A stretch of DNA of 64,000 bases from Sphingorhabdus contaminans (GTDB taxonomy: Bacteria; Pseudomonadota; Alphaproteobacteria; Sphingomonadales; Sphingomonadaceae), in contig NZ_VKKU01000001.1 in assembly GCF_007280415.1 (NCBI RefSeq), positions 62,001-126,000 on the forward strand, written 5' to 3'. Shown here piece after piece: positions 16,337 through 24,845 of the stretch. Each line of letters opens with the position of its first letter. Within the stretch, counting starts at the first letter, position 1. The notes beneath the pieces are model-generated. The model ran no database searches and was not told where the DNA came from. It saw only the letters and a program-made list of their open reading frames with translations. Made by a program: the position numbers and the translations under genes.

Positions 16337-16537
16337 TTAGCCCTGAGCCAGCGACAGCAGCCCCTTCACAATCGCGGCAAAGACCGCGTCGACGCCCAGG
16401 AAGAAGAAGGCAAGTATGATCGTCATGATCAGCACCATGATGGCGGTCTGCACGGTTTCGGCCCGCGTAGGCCATACTACCTTGCCGATTTCGGTCCGCA
16501 CCTGACGGATGAATTCACCGGGGCTTGTCTTTGCCAT
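16337..16537 (-). CDS. secE: Preprotein translocase subunit SecE
   Basis: 66 residues from the ATG at 16537. Amphipathic helix SPGEFIRQVRTEIGKVVWPT, the signature that binds SecY, followed by one membrane helix (AIMVLIMTIILAFFFLGVDA). Single-helix SecE is usual for alphaproteobacteria. Adjacent to nusG, as in most bacteria; the tRNA-Trp that often precedes secE is about 1.2 kb upstream, separated by a gene on the other strand. Confidence 0.95.
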   Translation of the reverse strand: MAKTSPGEFIRQVRTEIGKVVWPTRAETVQTAIMVLIMTIILAFFFLGVDAVFAAIVKGLLSLAQG

Positions 16538-16756
16538 AATCTGTCTTCCTGTTTCACTTCCGAGGGTAGCCGCCATCGCTCCGACCGGCGGGGTCGAGAG
16601 CGATATAGGTTCCGATTTCGGAAAGACTAGGCCTTTAGCCAGAGATTCGCGTCGAGGCAAGTAGCATTAGGCAGCACGGCCAAGTTGAACGGCCTTGAAC
16701 TCTCGGCGCGTTTGGCTATCCCTTCATCAAACGCCAGTCACAGGAATTCTTCACCC

Positions 16757-17662
16757 ATGCCATCCGGTCTCGCCGCCTTACTCGACGATATTGCCACCAT
16801 CACCAAAGTCGCCGCCGCGTCGGTGGATGATGTTGCTGCCGCGGCTGGCAAGGCCAGCAGCAAGGCCGCAGGTGTGGTCATCGACGATACCGCCGTGACG
16901 CCGCAATATGTAACGGGCTTTACGCCGGATCGCGAATTGCCGATCATCTGGCGCATCGCCAAGGGGTCGCTGTTCAACAAGATTGTGATTATCCTGCCGG
17001 TTGCGCTGTTGCTCAGCCTGTTCCTTCCCTGGGCGATCACACCGCTGCTCATGCTGGGCGGGGCCTATCTGTGTTTTGAGGGGGCCGAAAAGGTCATCGA
17101 AAAACTGAGCCCGCATGAAGAGGAGACACTTGCGGAAGAAGTCGCGGAAATGACCAGTGCCGAGCATGAGCAGGTCATGGTCAAGGGCGCGGTGCGCACC
17201 GACTTCATCCTTTCCGCCGAAATCATGGCGATTGCCCTCAATGAAGTAAAGCAACTGGCCGAAACCTCGGTCTGGCTGGAGGCGGCGACATTGGCGGTCG
17301 TGGCGGTTGCCATCACGATCGCGGTCTATGGCGTCGTCGGGCTGATTGTGAAGATGGATGACATCGGTCTGCACATGGCGAAGCGGGAAAATGGTGGTTC
17401 TCAGGCGATCGGCCGGGCAATGGTCCGCGGGATGCCAAAACTTTTGGCCGCTCTATCGACCATCGGCACCGCCGCGATGCTGTGGGTTGGCGGACAGATC
17501 ATCATCCACGGCTTCGGCATCCACCCCGCCGAATATGTCGGCCTGCACGAAGGCGCGCTGGCCTGGTTCGTCGACGCGGCGCTGTGCGGCGTGTTCGGCC
17601 TCGCCCTCGGCGCGATCATCGTATGGGTCCACCACAAGGTCGCGGGTGCGAAGGGGCATTGA
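16757..17662 (+). CDS. DUF808 family inner membrane protein (YedI-like)
   Basis: 301 residues from the ATG at 16757 (PSGLAALLDDIATITKVAAA), the conserved opening of DUF808 proteins; in-frame upstream codons lack this start context. Family marks: DDVAAAAGKASSKAAGVVIDD, TAVTPQYVTGF, and several membrane helices (LPVALLLSLFLPWAITPLLM, AVVAVAITIAVYGVVGLIVK, the last near LCGVFGLALGAIIVWVHHK). Function not established. It interrupts the usual tRNA-Trp-secE adjacency on the opposite strand. Confidence 0.85.
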   Translation: MPSGLAALLDDIATITKVAAASVDDVAAAAGKASSKAAGVVIDDTAVTPQYVTGFTPDRELPIIWRIAKGSLFNKIVIILPVALLLSLFLPWAITPLLMLGGAYLCFEGAEKVIEKLSPHEEETLAEEVAEMTSAEHEQVMVKGAVRTDFILSAEIMAIALNEVKQLAETSVWLEAATLAVVAVAITIAVYGVVGLIVKMDDIGLHMAKRENGGSQAIGRAMVRGMPKLLAALSTIGTAAMLWVGGQIIIHGFGIHPAEYVGLHEGALAWFVDAALCGVFGLALGAIIVWVHHKVAGAKGH

Positions 17663-17692
17663 GCCCTGATCATTATTATCGGTGAAAGAAAA

Positions 17693-17768
17693 TGGCAGGA
17701 GTTGGGGGACTCGAACCCACGACCCTCGGTTTTGGAGACCGATGCTCTACCAACTGAGCTAAACTCCT
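17693..17768 (-). tRNA. tRNA-Trp (CCA)
   Basis: 76 nt including an encoded CCA. Acceptor AGGAGTT pairs with AACTCCT, D-arm GCTCAGTTGGTAGAGC, anticodon loop CTCCAAA with anticodon CCA (17733-17735), T-loop GTTCGAG. Conserved placement near secE-nusG. Confidence 0.97.
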
Positions 17769-17892
17769 GCGCTTCACGTTTCCGCGAAGAGATGCGCCCT
17801 TAACGCTGTTGGCGCGGCGGGGCAAGTATCAATGTGCCGCTTGCGGCCTAAGCGTGGGGGACAATCGCCAGTGCGACTGTCCCTCACGTTGA

Positions 17893-20133
17893 TCAGAACT
17901 TGATCGATGCTTCCAGACCGTAGATCCGGGGTTCGTTGACGAAACCGGTCAGGTTGTTGAAGTCGATGCCGCCGACGGCCGACGCGTCATTGGTGATGTT
18001 GCGGACATAGCCGGCAATATCGAAACGGTCGGTGCGGTAGCCGAGGCGCAGGCCGCCTTCGAGCATATGGTCGTCGTTAAACTCCGCCGAGGTGTAGAGG
18101 AAGAAGTTGACGTTCGACCGGTACGCCCAATCGGTGAAGGCATAGATTTCGCCGCCTGCAACCGGTACGCCATAGCCTGCGGTCCAGTTGACCGACCATT
18201 TCGGTGCCTGTGGCAACTGGTTGCCGTCGATCGAGAAGATGCCGGGGCTGCCCGGGCGGACAGGATCGGTCACGGTGCAGCCGCCGCCGCATCCGGTAAT
18301 GAACGCGTTGGCATCGTCGATTTCGGCGCTGTTATAGCTGATCCCGGCGGTCAGGCTGAGATTGTCGACGGGGCGTGCCTCCAGTTCGGCTTCAAAGCCG
18401 TAACCGGCGACATTGTCCACGTTGATCAGGCGGGCTGCGTTGCTAGCCCCGCCCACTGCGGTCAGCTGCGCATTGTTCAGGTCATATTTGAACGCCGACA
18501 GGTTGAAACGCAGACGGTTGGAAAACTGCGTCTTGATACCGGCTTCGTACGACATGATCGTTTCGGAATCGGCGGTGCTGATAGCATCCTGAACCGTGGT
18601 GAAGACGAACAGTGCGCGGCCCTGGATCGAAGGCGCGCGATAGCCCTTGGCCACGCGGGCGTAAAGGTTCACGGCGTCCGAAGCTTCGTAGGTGGCGCTG
18701 ACATCCCAGGTCAGGTTGTTGTCCTGCACCCTGGCAAAGCCGTTGCCGATGGCACCGAAAAAGCCGCCGCGACCAACGTCCAGACGGCGCTTGTCGTCAT
18801 TATAGCGCAGGCCGGCGGTCAGCGAGAGCTGCTCGGTCACGGGATAGGTCAGCGAACCGAATACGCCCCATGCCTTGGAATCCTGCTGCTGCAGCGCGGT
18901 CACGCTGGGGCGCAGGCCTGTGGGAGTGTCGTAATTGAAGGACGCAATGGCGAGGCTTTCGTCGAAATAGAAGACGCCAGCCTGATATTTCAGGCCTTCG
19001 TCATTGTTCGAGGAAATGCGCAGTTCCTGCGTGAACTGGTCGAGATCCGGAACATCGTCCTGCGAGTTGGCCGAGAAGGGGATGAAACCGGGGCCGGCAG
19101 GCACGCCGCCGTCGATATCGCCGCGGCTGGTATATTTGCCGCTCCACCAGGAGGTGACCGAGGTCAGGGTCGCGGGGCCGAAATCATATTCGAAGTTGCT
19201 GGCGACGCTGTACAGTTTCAGCTTCTGGAAATTCAGGCCGTCGGCGCGCACCTGATCGCGGCGGAACGGTGTGTTGACGCCGCCCAGACCGACCAGATTG
19301 TTGGTGCCCGGCGCGAACAGGTTGGCGCGGAAGACGCGGGCGGTGCCGTCAAAGTCGCGATACTGGCCGGTGACACGCAGCTTCACATTGTCGGCGGGCG
19401 CATATTGCACCTGCAGACGGGCGGCGAGGTCGGCATAACCTTCCAGATCACCGCCATTGTTGAAATTGTCGATATTATCGACCCAGTCGCTGCGGCGCTG
19501 CCAGGACAGCGAGCCGCGGATCGAGAGGCTGTCGGTGACCTTGCCGCCAATACCGGTTTCGATGCCGGCGGTGTTGAAGCGGCCGAAGGAAGCCTTCAGA
19601 TAGTTGGCGCCTTCCTTGTCGGGGCGGACGCTGTCGAACTTCACGATACCGGCGGGCGTGTTGCGGCCAAAGAGAGTGCCCTGCGGTCCGCGCAGCACTT
19701 CGACCCGGTCGACGTCGAATACGGGGAAGCCCTTCAGGATCGGGTTTTCCAGAACGACATCGTCATAGACGATGCTGACGGGTTGCGATGCGTTGAGGTC
19801 GAAGTCGGTGTTGCCAAGGCCGCGGATGTAGAAACGCGGGAAGGTGCGGCCGAACGAGCTTTCGATGTTCAGGCTGGGGACGCGGCCGGCAAAGGCGCGG
19901 ATGTCGCCGCCGCCTGCGTTGATCGCATCAAGCTTTTCACCTGAAACCACGTCGACAGACAAGGGAACATCCTGCAGATTTTCTTCGCGACGCTGCGCGG
20001 TCACGACGATTTCGGTCAGGCCTTCCTCTTCGGCAGCAGCGGCATCCTGTGCAGCGGCAGGCGCGGCGAACAGGCTGGTGGAGGCAATGGCGATGGCGAC
20101 GCCAGAAACAAATGTCTTGCGGAAAGAAAGCAT
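17893..20133 (-). CDS. TonB-dependent receptor
   Basis: 746 residues from the ATG at 20133. Signal peptide ending AAPAAAQD, TonB box region LTEIVVTAQRREENLQDVPL, plug domain (IRAFAGRVPSLNIESSFGRT, then VEVLRGPQGTLFGRNTPAG), and a 22-strand barrel ending EPRIYGLEASIKF with terminal Phe. The DVPLSV plug opening and RGxLxWQRRSDW barrel resemble the large sphingomonad receptor family used for plant-derived or aromatic compounds. The ligand is unknown; no uptake or catabolic gene is next to it. Confidence 0.92.
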   Translation of the reverse strand: MLSFRKTFVSGVAIAIASTSLFAAPAAAQDAAAAEEEGLTEIVVTAQRREENLQDVPLSVDVVSGEKLDAINAGGGDIRAFAGRVPSLNIESSFGRTFPRFYIRGLGNTDFDLNASQPVSIVYDDVVLENPILKGFPVFDVDRVEVLRGPQGTLFGRNTPAGIVKFDSVRPDKEGANYLKASFGRFNTAGIETGIGGKVTDSLSIRGSLSWQRRSDWVDNIDNFNNGGDLEGYADLAARLQVQYAPADNVKLRVTGQYRDFDGTARVFRANLFAPGTNNLVGLGGVNTPFRRDQVRADGLNFQKLKLYSVASNFEYDFGPATLTSVTSWWSGKYTSRGDIDGGVPAGPGFIPFSANSQDDVPDLDQFTQELRISSNNDEGLKYQAGVFYFDESLAIASFNYDTPTGLRPSVTALQQQDSKAWGVFGSLTYPVTEQLSLTAGLRYNDDKRRLDVGRGGFFGAIGNGFARVQDNNLTWDVSATYEASDAVNLYARVAKGYRAPSIQGRALFVFTTVQDAISTADSETIMSYEAGIKTQFSNRLRFNLSAFKYDLNNAQLTAVGGASNAARLINVDNVAGYGFEAELEARPVDNLSLTAGISYNSAEIDDANAFITGCGGGCTVTDPVRPGSPGIFSIDGNQLPQAPKWSVNWTAGYGVPVAGGEIYAFTDWAYRSNVNFFLYTSAEFNDDHMLEGGLRLGYRTDRFDIAGYVRNITNDASAVGGIDFNNLTGFVNEPRIYGLEASIKF

Positions 20134-20284
20134 GGAAGACTCCCTGAAGTCATTGGGTCGATGGAGAATCGGTGCACTTTCGGCACCGTTATCCGCGCCA
20201 TCATTCTTCACGATTAAAGGGTCAACCTTACATTGCAGTTTTACGACAATTTTTGCCGCAACTGTGGCCTATTTGCACTGCTGT

Positions 20285-21658
20285 TCAGAAGCTCATTTCG
20301 TCATAGACGCGGCGCACATCGCCGCCCCATTCGCCATGATATTTGTCGAGCAATTGTTCCGACATCGTCTTGCCCGACGCCACGATTTCGCGCAGCGGAT
20401 CGAGGAAACCCGTTTCATTGTCGCCGCTGCTGTTCAGGCAATTGCGGGCGGTCAGGCCAGCCGAGGAAATGTCCAATATGCGCCCGGCGAGGTCGAGAAG
20501 CTTGCCGCCACCGGGTAGCGGGGCATTCAGCCCCTGTGCCGGAACCGCCGAGCGCAGCGCCTCGCGCTCTTCCATTGTCCAGTGCTTCACCTCGTCCCAG
20601 GCGGCATCCAGTGCGCCCTGATCGTAGAGCAACCCGACCCAGAAGGCGGGAAGGGCGCAGATTCGGTTCCACGGGCCGCCATCGGCTCCGCGCATTTCGA
20701 GGAAACTTTTCAACCGGACCTCGGGAAAGGCGGTCGACATATGGTCTTCCCAGTCGGAAATAGTGGGCTTTTCACCCGGCAGCACCGACAATTCGCCTTT
20801 CAGGAAATCTTTGAAATCGAGACCCGCCGCATCGATATATTTGCCATCACGATAGACGAAATACATCGGTACGTTCAGCATATAGTCGACATAGCGTTCA
20901 TAGCCGAAACTGTCGTCGAAGACGAAAGGCAGCATGCCGGTGCGATGCGGATCGGTATCGGACCAGATATGGCTGCGGTAGCTCAGGAATCCGTTCGGCT
21001 TTCCTTCCAGAAAGGGCGAATTGGCGAACAGCGCCGTCGCGAGCGGCTGGAGCGCGAGGGACGTGCGGAATTTGTGCGCCATGTCGGCCTCGCTCGAAAA
21101 GTCGAGATTGACCTGGATAGTGCAGGTGCGCAGCATCATGTCGAGGCCCATGCTGCCGACGCGCGGCATATGGCGCAGCATGATGGCGTAGCGGCCCTTG
21201 GGCATGATGGGCAGCTCTTCGCGGGTCTTGTCGGGCCAGAGGCCAAGGCCCAGAAAGCCCTTGCCAGTCTTTTCGCCAATGGCCTTTACCTGCTTTAAAT
21301 GCCGCCCCGTTTCGGCGCAGGTCTGGTGCAGATTTTCAAGCGGCGCGCCGGACAGTTCCAACTGGCCCGCAGGCTCCAGACTGACGGTGCCGTCAGGGCC
21401 GCTCATCGCGATGACATTGTCGCCCTCCATCACCGGTGACCAGCCAAATTCGGTCAGCGCCATCAACAGGTCGCGGATACCGCCGGACTCGTCATAGGAG
21501 GGGGCGTTGTAATTTTTGCGGCAGTAAACAAATTTCTCATGCTCGGTGCCGATGCGCCACCGTTCCTTGGGTTTCTCGCCCTTGGCGATCGCGGCAACGA
21601 GTTGGTCGCGGTTCTCGATGACGGGTTCGTTGCGATTCGAAACTGTTTTTGTGCTCAT
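20285..21658 (-). CDS. gshA: Glutamate-cysteine ligase, plant/alphaproteobacterial type
   Basis: 457 residues. First step of glutathione synthesis. It is the class found in plants and alphaproteobacteria: it starts near ENRDQLVAAIAKGEKPKERW, then RIGTEHEKFVY (substrate/ATP-binding EHEK), DGTVSLEPAGQLELSGAP, MPRVGSMGLDMMLRTCTIQV and a LPAFWVGLLYDQGALDAAW segment. Normal length. Possible redox-regulating cysteines are present but cannot be assigned. Monocistronic. Confidence 0.95.
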   Translation of the reverse strand: MSTKTVSNRNEPVIENRDQLVAAIAKGEKPKERWRIGTEHEKFVYCRKNYNAPSYDESGGIRDLLMALTEFGWSPVMEGDNVIAMSGPDGTVSLEPAGQLELSGAPLENLHQTCAETGRHLKQVKAIGEKTGKGFLGLGLWPDKTREELPIMPKGRYAIMLRHMPRVGSMGLDMMLRTCTIQVNLDFSSEADMAHKFRTSLALQPLATALFANSPFLEGKPNGFLSYRSHIWSDTDPHRTGMLPFVFDDSFGYERYVDYMLNVPMYFVYRDGKYIDAAGLDFKDFLKGELSVLPGEKPTISDWEDHMSTAFPEVRLKSFLEMRGADGGPWNRICALPAFWVGLLYDQGALDAAWDEVKHWTMEEREALRSAVPAQGLNAPLPGGGKLLDLAGRILDISSAGLTARNCLNSSGDNETGFLDPLREIVASGKTMSEQLLDKYHGEWGGDVRRVYDEMSF

Positions 21659-21707
21659 GGCGGGGGTTTAGAAATGTCGCGGCTGTATTGCCAGCAATTT
21701 CATTCCG

Positions 21708-22646
21708 TCAGTTGACGGTCACCAGAAAAGCCAGCGCAAAGCTGGCGGCGTTCGCCATGGTAGGGGCGGACAAGGAGAGCACCGATCCCGATACCGACGC
21801 GCCCATCGGGTCGGACTCGTCGGCGCCCACGGCATCGTCATCTTCCGCCGTCAATGTGCTGGCGCAGTCGGTGCCCGATCGTAACGAATTGGGCACATAG
21901 CTTGTGTTGGGCGGGATGATGTCGGTCCCCGCTATTGTCGTCGCCAGGCCCGGACCATTGTTGGAAATGGTAATGCAATAACGGATGCGCGCGCCCGGTA
22001 TGCTTTTGTGATTGGCAGAGCTGACAAAGTCGGTCTGTGCGACGCTGATTTTCGTGACGTTCAACGTTGCCGGTAAGGGCAATATCGTCAGGGTCGAATG
22101 GAAAAAGGTTCCGGTGTTGCCGGTTACACTATCGCAAATGGATAGCGTCCAAATTCCATTGGCATTCTGCCCGTTAAATGCGTTGAGGGACTGGAGCGGT
22201 GCGAAAGTGCGCTGATAGGGCGGTACCACCGTGGCTGCGGCTGCGGTGTCGTTTACCGTATGGGTATTGATTGAGGTGGCTGAAGCGCTGTCGAATAGCA
22301 CATTCAAATTGCGCGCCGTCCCACCGGTCGTGCGAAATAGCGTAATGGTTGTTCCAGCGGGCGACCGCAGGCTTATGGTCAGGTTGTTTCGCCGGACATG
22401 CGCCAGAAGAACGCCGATATTCACGTCGGCGATCGTATAGACCTCGGGAACGGTAAAAGTGCGCGACAATGGCGTCGCGCAGGATGTCAACGTTTCCGAA
22501 ATCGGCGCGTCTACCGTCGAGGTGTAGGAAATTGCCGACTGCGCATGGGCGGGCGCGGCCATACTACCCCACATAAGCAGAAGCCCCGCGCAGAGGCGCA
22601 GTAACAGGGGCAGGCAAAACCGAACGATGGCCAAATATATAACCAT
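21708..22646 (-). CDS. Exported proprotein-convertase P-domain protein with DUF11-like repeat
   Basis: 312 residues from the ATG at 22646, chosen for its signal peptide (LPLLLRLCAGLLLMWGSMAA ending APAHAQ); no clear ribosome-binding site is seen. The first domain (about 40-190) is a P/Homo-B domain: FTVPEVYTIADVNIGVLLAH, LTISLRSPAGTTITLF, and GIWTLSICDSVTGNTGTF. The second (about 200-312) is a DUF11-like Ig fold, cut short at SFALAFLVTVN. Very similar in layout to the next gene on the same strand, so likely a paralogue by duplication. No protease domain is attached, so it is a surface or secreted binding protein. Confidence 0.75.
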   Translation of the reverse strand: MVIYLAIVRFCLPLLLRLCAGLLLMWGSMAAPAHAQSAISYTSTVDAPISETLTSCATPLSRTFTVPEVYTIADVNIGVLLAHVRRNNLTISLRSPAGTTITLFRTTGGTARNLNVLFDSASATSINTHTVNDTAAAATVVPPYQRTFAPLQSLNAFNGQNANGIWTLSICDSVTGNTGTFFHSTLTILPLPATLNVTKISVAQTDFVSSANHKSIPGARIRYCITISNNGPGLATTIAGTDIIPPNTSYVPNSLRSGTDCASTLTAEDDDAVGADESDPMGASVSGSVLSLSAPTMANAASFALAFLVTVN

Positions 22647-22724
22647 AGTTATACATCTAGCGCGAAAATCGCAAATTTCACGCAAAAAATGTGGGTATCA
22701 GCCTAAAGTCCCGGCGGAGACTGT

Positions 22725-24659
22725 TCAGTTGACGGTTGTGTTGAACACCATGGCGAAGCTGGCCGCAGGACCAAGCGATGCAGCGCGGCCGGTCACGACA
22801 TTCCCGGCAAAATCCATACCGAAGGGGTCGCTTTCGTCCCCGCCGCTATTATTGTCATCTTCTGCCGTGGTTGCGGCCGCGCAGGATGTGCCGGACAGCA
22901 TGCTACCGGGAACAAAGGTAAGATTGGCCGGAATGCTGTCGGTCGCGACGACATTGCTGCTGGTGGCGCTGCCCGAATTGGAAACGAGCACGCAATAGCG
23001 GACAACAGCGCCGGGAACCGATTTGGGATTGCTGCCGCTAACACCGTCGCTCACTACATTGCTGAGCTTTGTAACGCTGAGCGTGGTTTGCGGATTGCAA
23101 AAGGTGAAGTCGTTGATCGCAATGGCCTGGCCATCCGGATCGGCAGGGGCGGTCGTATGGTTGCCATAGACAATCGTGATCGTATCGACGGGCGATGAAA
23201 ATGTGGCGACTACGGTGCCCTGATTGGTGGTGTCGGACGCCGTGACATCGCCGATGGCGACATTGCCGAAGACATAATTGGTGACGCCGTTGGTCAGTGT
23301 GGGCGTAACCGATGCACCATTATAGGTTCCGGTGATGGTCATCTTGTCCGCAAAATCGTTGGGCGCATAGTCGACATCGAATATCGTGAATTGCGCGCCG
23401 GGCACGGCGGTCGGCAGGGTGACTACAGTCGTCGTTGTCTGCGTTCGTGTCGTATATTCGACATTTTGGTACAGCGAATTCTGGCCCGTGGTGCCACCGG
23501 TGATCGTCGCGTTAAGCTGCAACGGGATGGTGAATGTGCCCTGTGTGGTCACATTGAACCCGATCGCGCCAATATTGGCCACGGTCGCGGTCCCGGTCGA
23601 ACTGCCGCTCGTCCAGCTTTGCGCGTTCCAGTCCAGCAGGGTGGTGCCGTTCGGACAGACAAGCGTTGGCGGCGTCCCTGCCGTTCGCGTTCCGGTCGTG
23701 GTGAAGCTGACGGCGGCATCGTCATCTTCGTTGATGGACGCGTTATTTGGTGTTGAATCGAGATCTGCCACCGACGATGCGCTGATTTCGGTATCATTCT
23801 GGATGGTGGTTCCAAGCCCTGCCGTTACCGTCACATTGATGGTCAATGTCCGGGTGGTACCGGCAGGTATGCTGCCAACGGTCCAGACTCCGGTGGCGCT
23901 GTCATAGCTGCCAAAACCGGATGCACTGACAAAGGACACCCCGGCGGGCAGGATGTCGAGTACGGTGACGCCCGAGGCAGCCGTGGGTGAGGATGCCGAA
24001 TTTGTGACCGATAATGTGTAAGAAATCGCGCCGCCACTTGCCGGGTTGGCATTGCTGACCGTTTTGGTGAGCGACAAGTCGGCGTAGCTTGCAGGAGCGC
24101 TGGTCAGGTAAAGGTCCGCGCGTGTGAATGTTCCGACGTCCGCCAACACGGAATCGCAAATCACCATCGTCCAGGTTCCCAGGGAACTTTGCCCGTCAAA
24201 TGCCGTCAAGGCTGCCGTCGGGCGGAATGTGCGCAGATAGGGCGGAACGGCGCCGGTCGTGTCGTTCGTGCTATGCGACGATATGGCCGCAGCGGCTTCA
24301 TCATCGAACAGGACATTCAGGTTGTCCGCCGCGCCACCCACATTGGTCATGATCTGGACGCTGGTACCAAGGGGCGAAGTCAATGTGATGCGCAAATCGG
24401 AACGGTAGGTGTGGCTCAACAACACACCCAAATTGACGTCGGCAACGGTGAAATTCGTCCCCACGGTGAAGGTACGGGTGACCGTTGTCGCACAGGTTGT
24501 GGAGTCGACGATATTCCCGGTCGTGCTGTTTGTATATTGGTTGACCGTTTGCGCAAATGCGGACGCGGGCAGCCCGCACGACAGCATGACCAGCACCCAA
24601 AAGGTGCCGATGACACGCCACAATGCGGCATTCCAAACAGGAAACGATCCCATTTTCAT
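22725..24659 (-). CDS. Large exported P-domain plus DUF11-domain surface protein
   Basis: 644 residues from the ATG at 24659 (an ATG eight codons earlier, 24683, is also possible). Signal peptide ending ASAFAQT. Domains: P/Homo-B (about 40-190, with FTVADVNLGVLLSHTYRSDL and LGTWTMVICDSVLADVGTF), a DUF11 repeat (SYADLSLTKTVSNANPASGG, to about 315), a beta-sandwich of unknown type (about 330-540) and a final DUF11-like repeat with SVTKLSNVVSDGVSG. It shares the ending AEDDxxxGADESDPxG with the shorter upstream paralogue. Probably cell-surface or secreted; partner unknown. Divergent from the next DUF11-type gene. Confidence 0.75.
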   Translation of the reverse strand: MKMGSFPVWNAALWRVIGTFWVLVMLSCGLPASAFAQTVNQYTNSTTGNIVDSTTCATTVTRTFTVGTNFTVADVNLGVLLSHTYRSDLRITLTSPLGTSVQIMTNVGGAADNLNVLFDDEAAAAISSHSTNDTTGAVPPYLRTFRPTAALTAFDGQSSLGTWTMVICDSVLADVGTFTRADLYLTSAPASYADLSLTKTVSNANPASGGAISYTLSVTNSASSPTAASGVTVLDILPAGVSFVSASGFGSYDSATGVWTVGSIPAGTTRTLTINVTVTAGLGTTIQNDTEISASSVADLDSTPNNASINEDDDAAVSFTTTGTRTAGTPPTLVCPNGTTLLDWNAQSWTSGSSTGTATVANIGAIGFNVTTQGTFTIPLQLNATITGGTTGQNSLYQNVEYTTRTQTTTTVVTLPTAVPGAQFTIFDVDYAPNDFADKMTITGTYNGASVTPTLTNGVTNYVFGNVAIGDVTASDTTNQGTVVATFSSPVDTITIVYGNHTTAPADPDGQAIAINDFTFCNPQTTLSVTKLSNVVSDGVSGSNPKSVPGAVVRYCVLVSNSGSATSSNVVATDSIPANLTFVPGSMLSGTSCAAATTAEDDNNSGGDESDPFGMDFAGNVVTGRAASLGPAASFAMVFNTTVN

Positions 24660-24845
24660 TTTCGTTCCGGTCCACACATCCAACGGAACGACTAAATCAT
24701 AGGGCTTAATTAATGATAAAGAACCGCAGAAGTCCCAGCATCCAAATTGTAAAATCTGGTCATTTTGCAGCAGAAGTTAACAGTATTACGGGTCGTTAAC
24801 CTTAGCCCGTTACATAAGTCCGGATCGTTACGACCAGGACCTTCC

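Noticed and set aside
18067-19944. 625-codon open frame on the plus strand
   Set aside because: It is antisense to the TonB receptor (17893-20133); its translation has no recognisable domain and mirrors the receptor's GC-rich codons.
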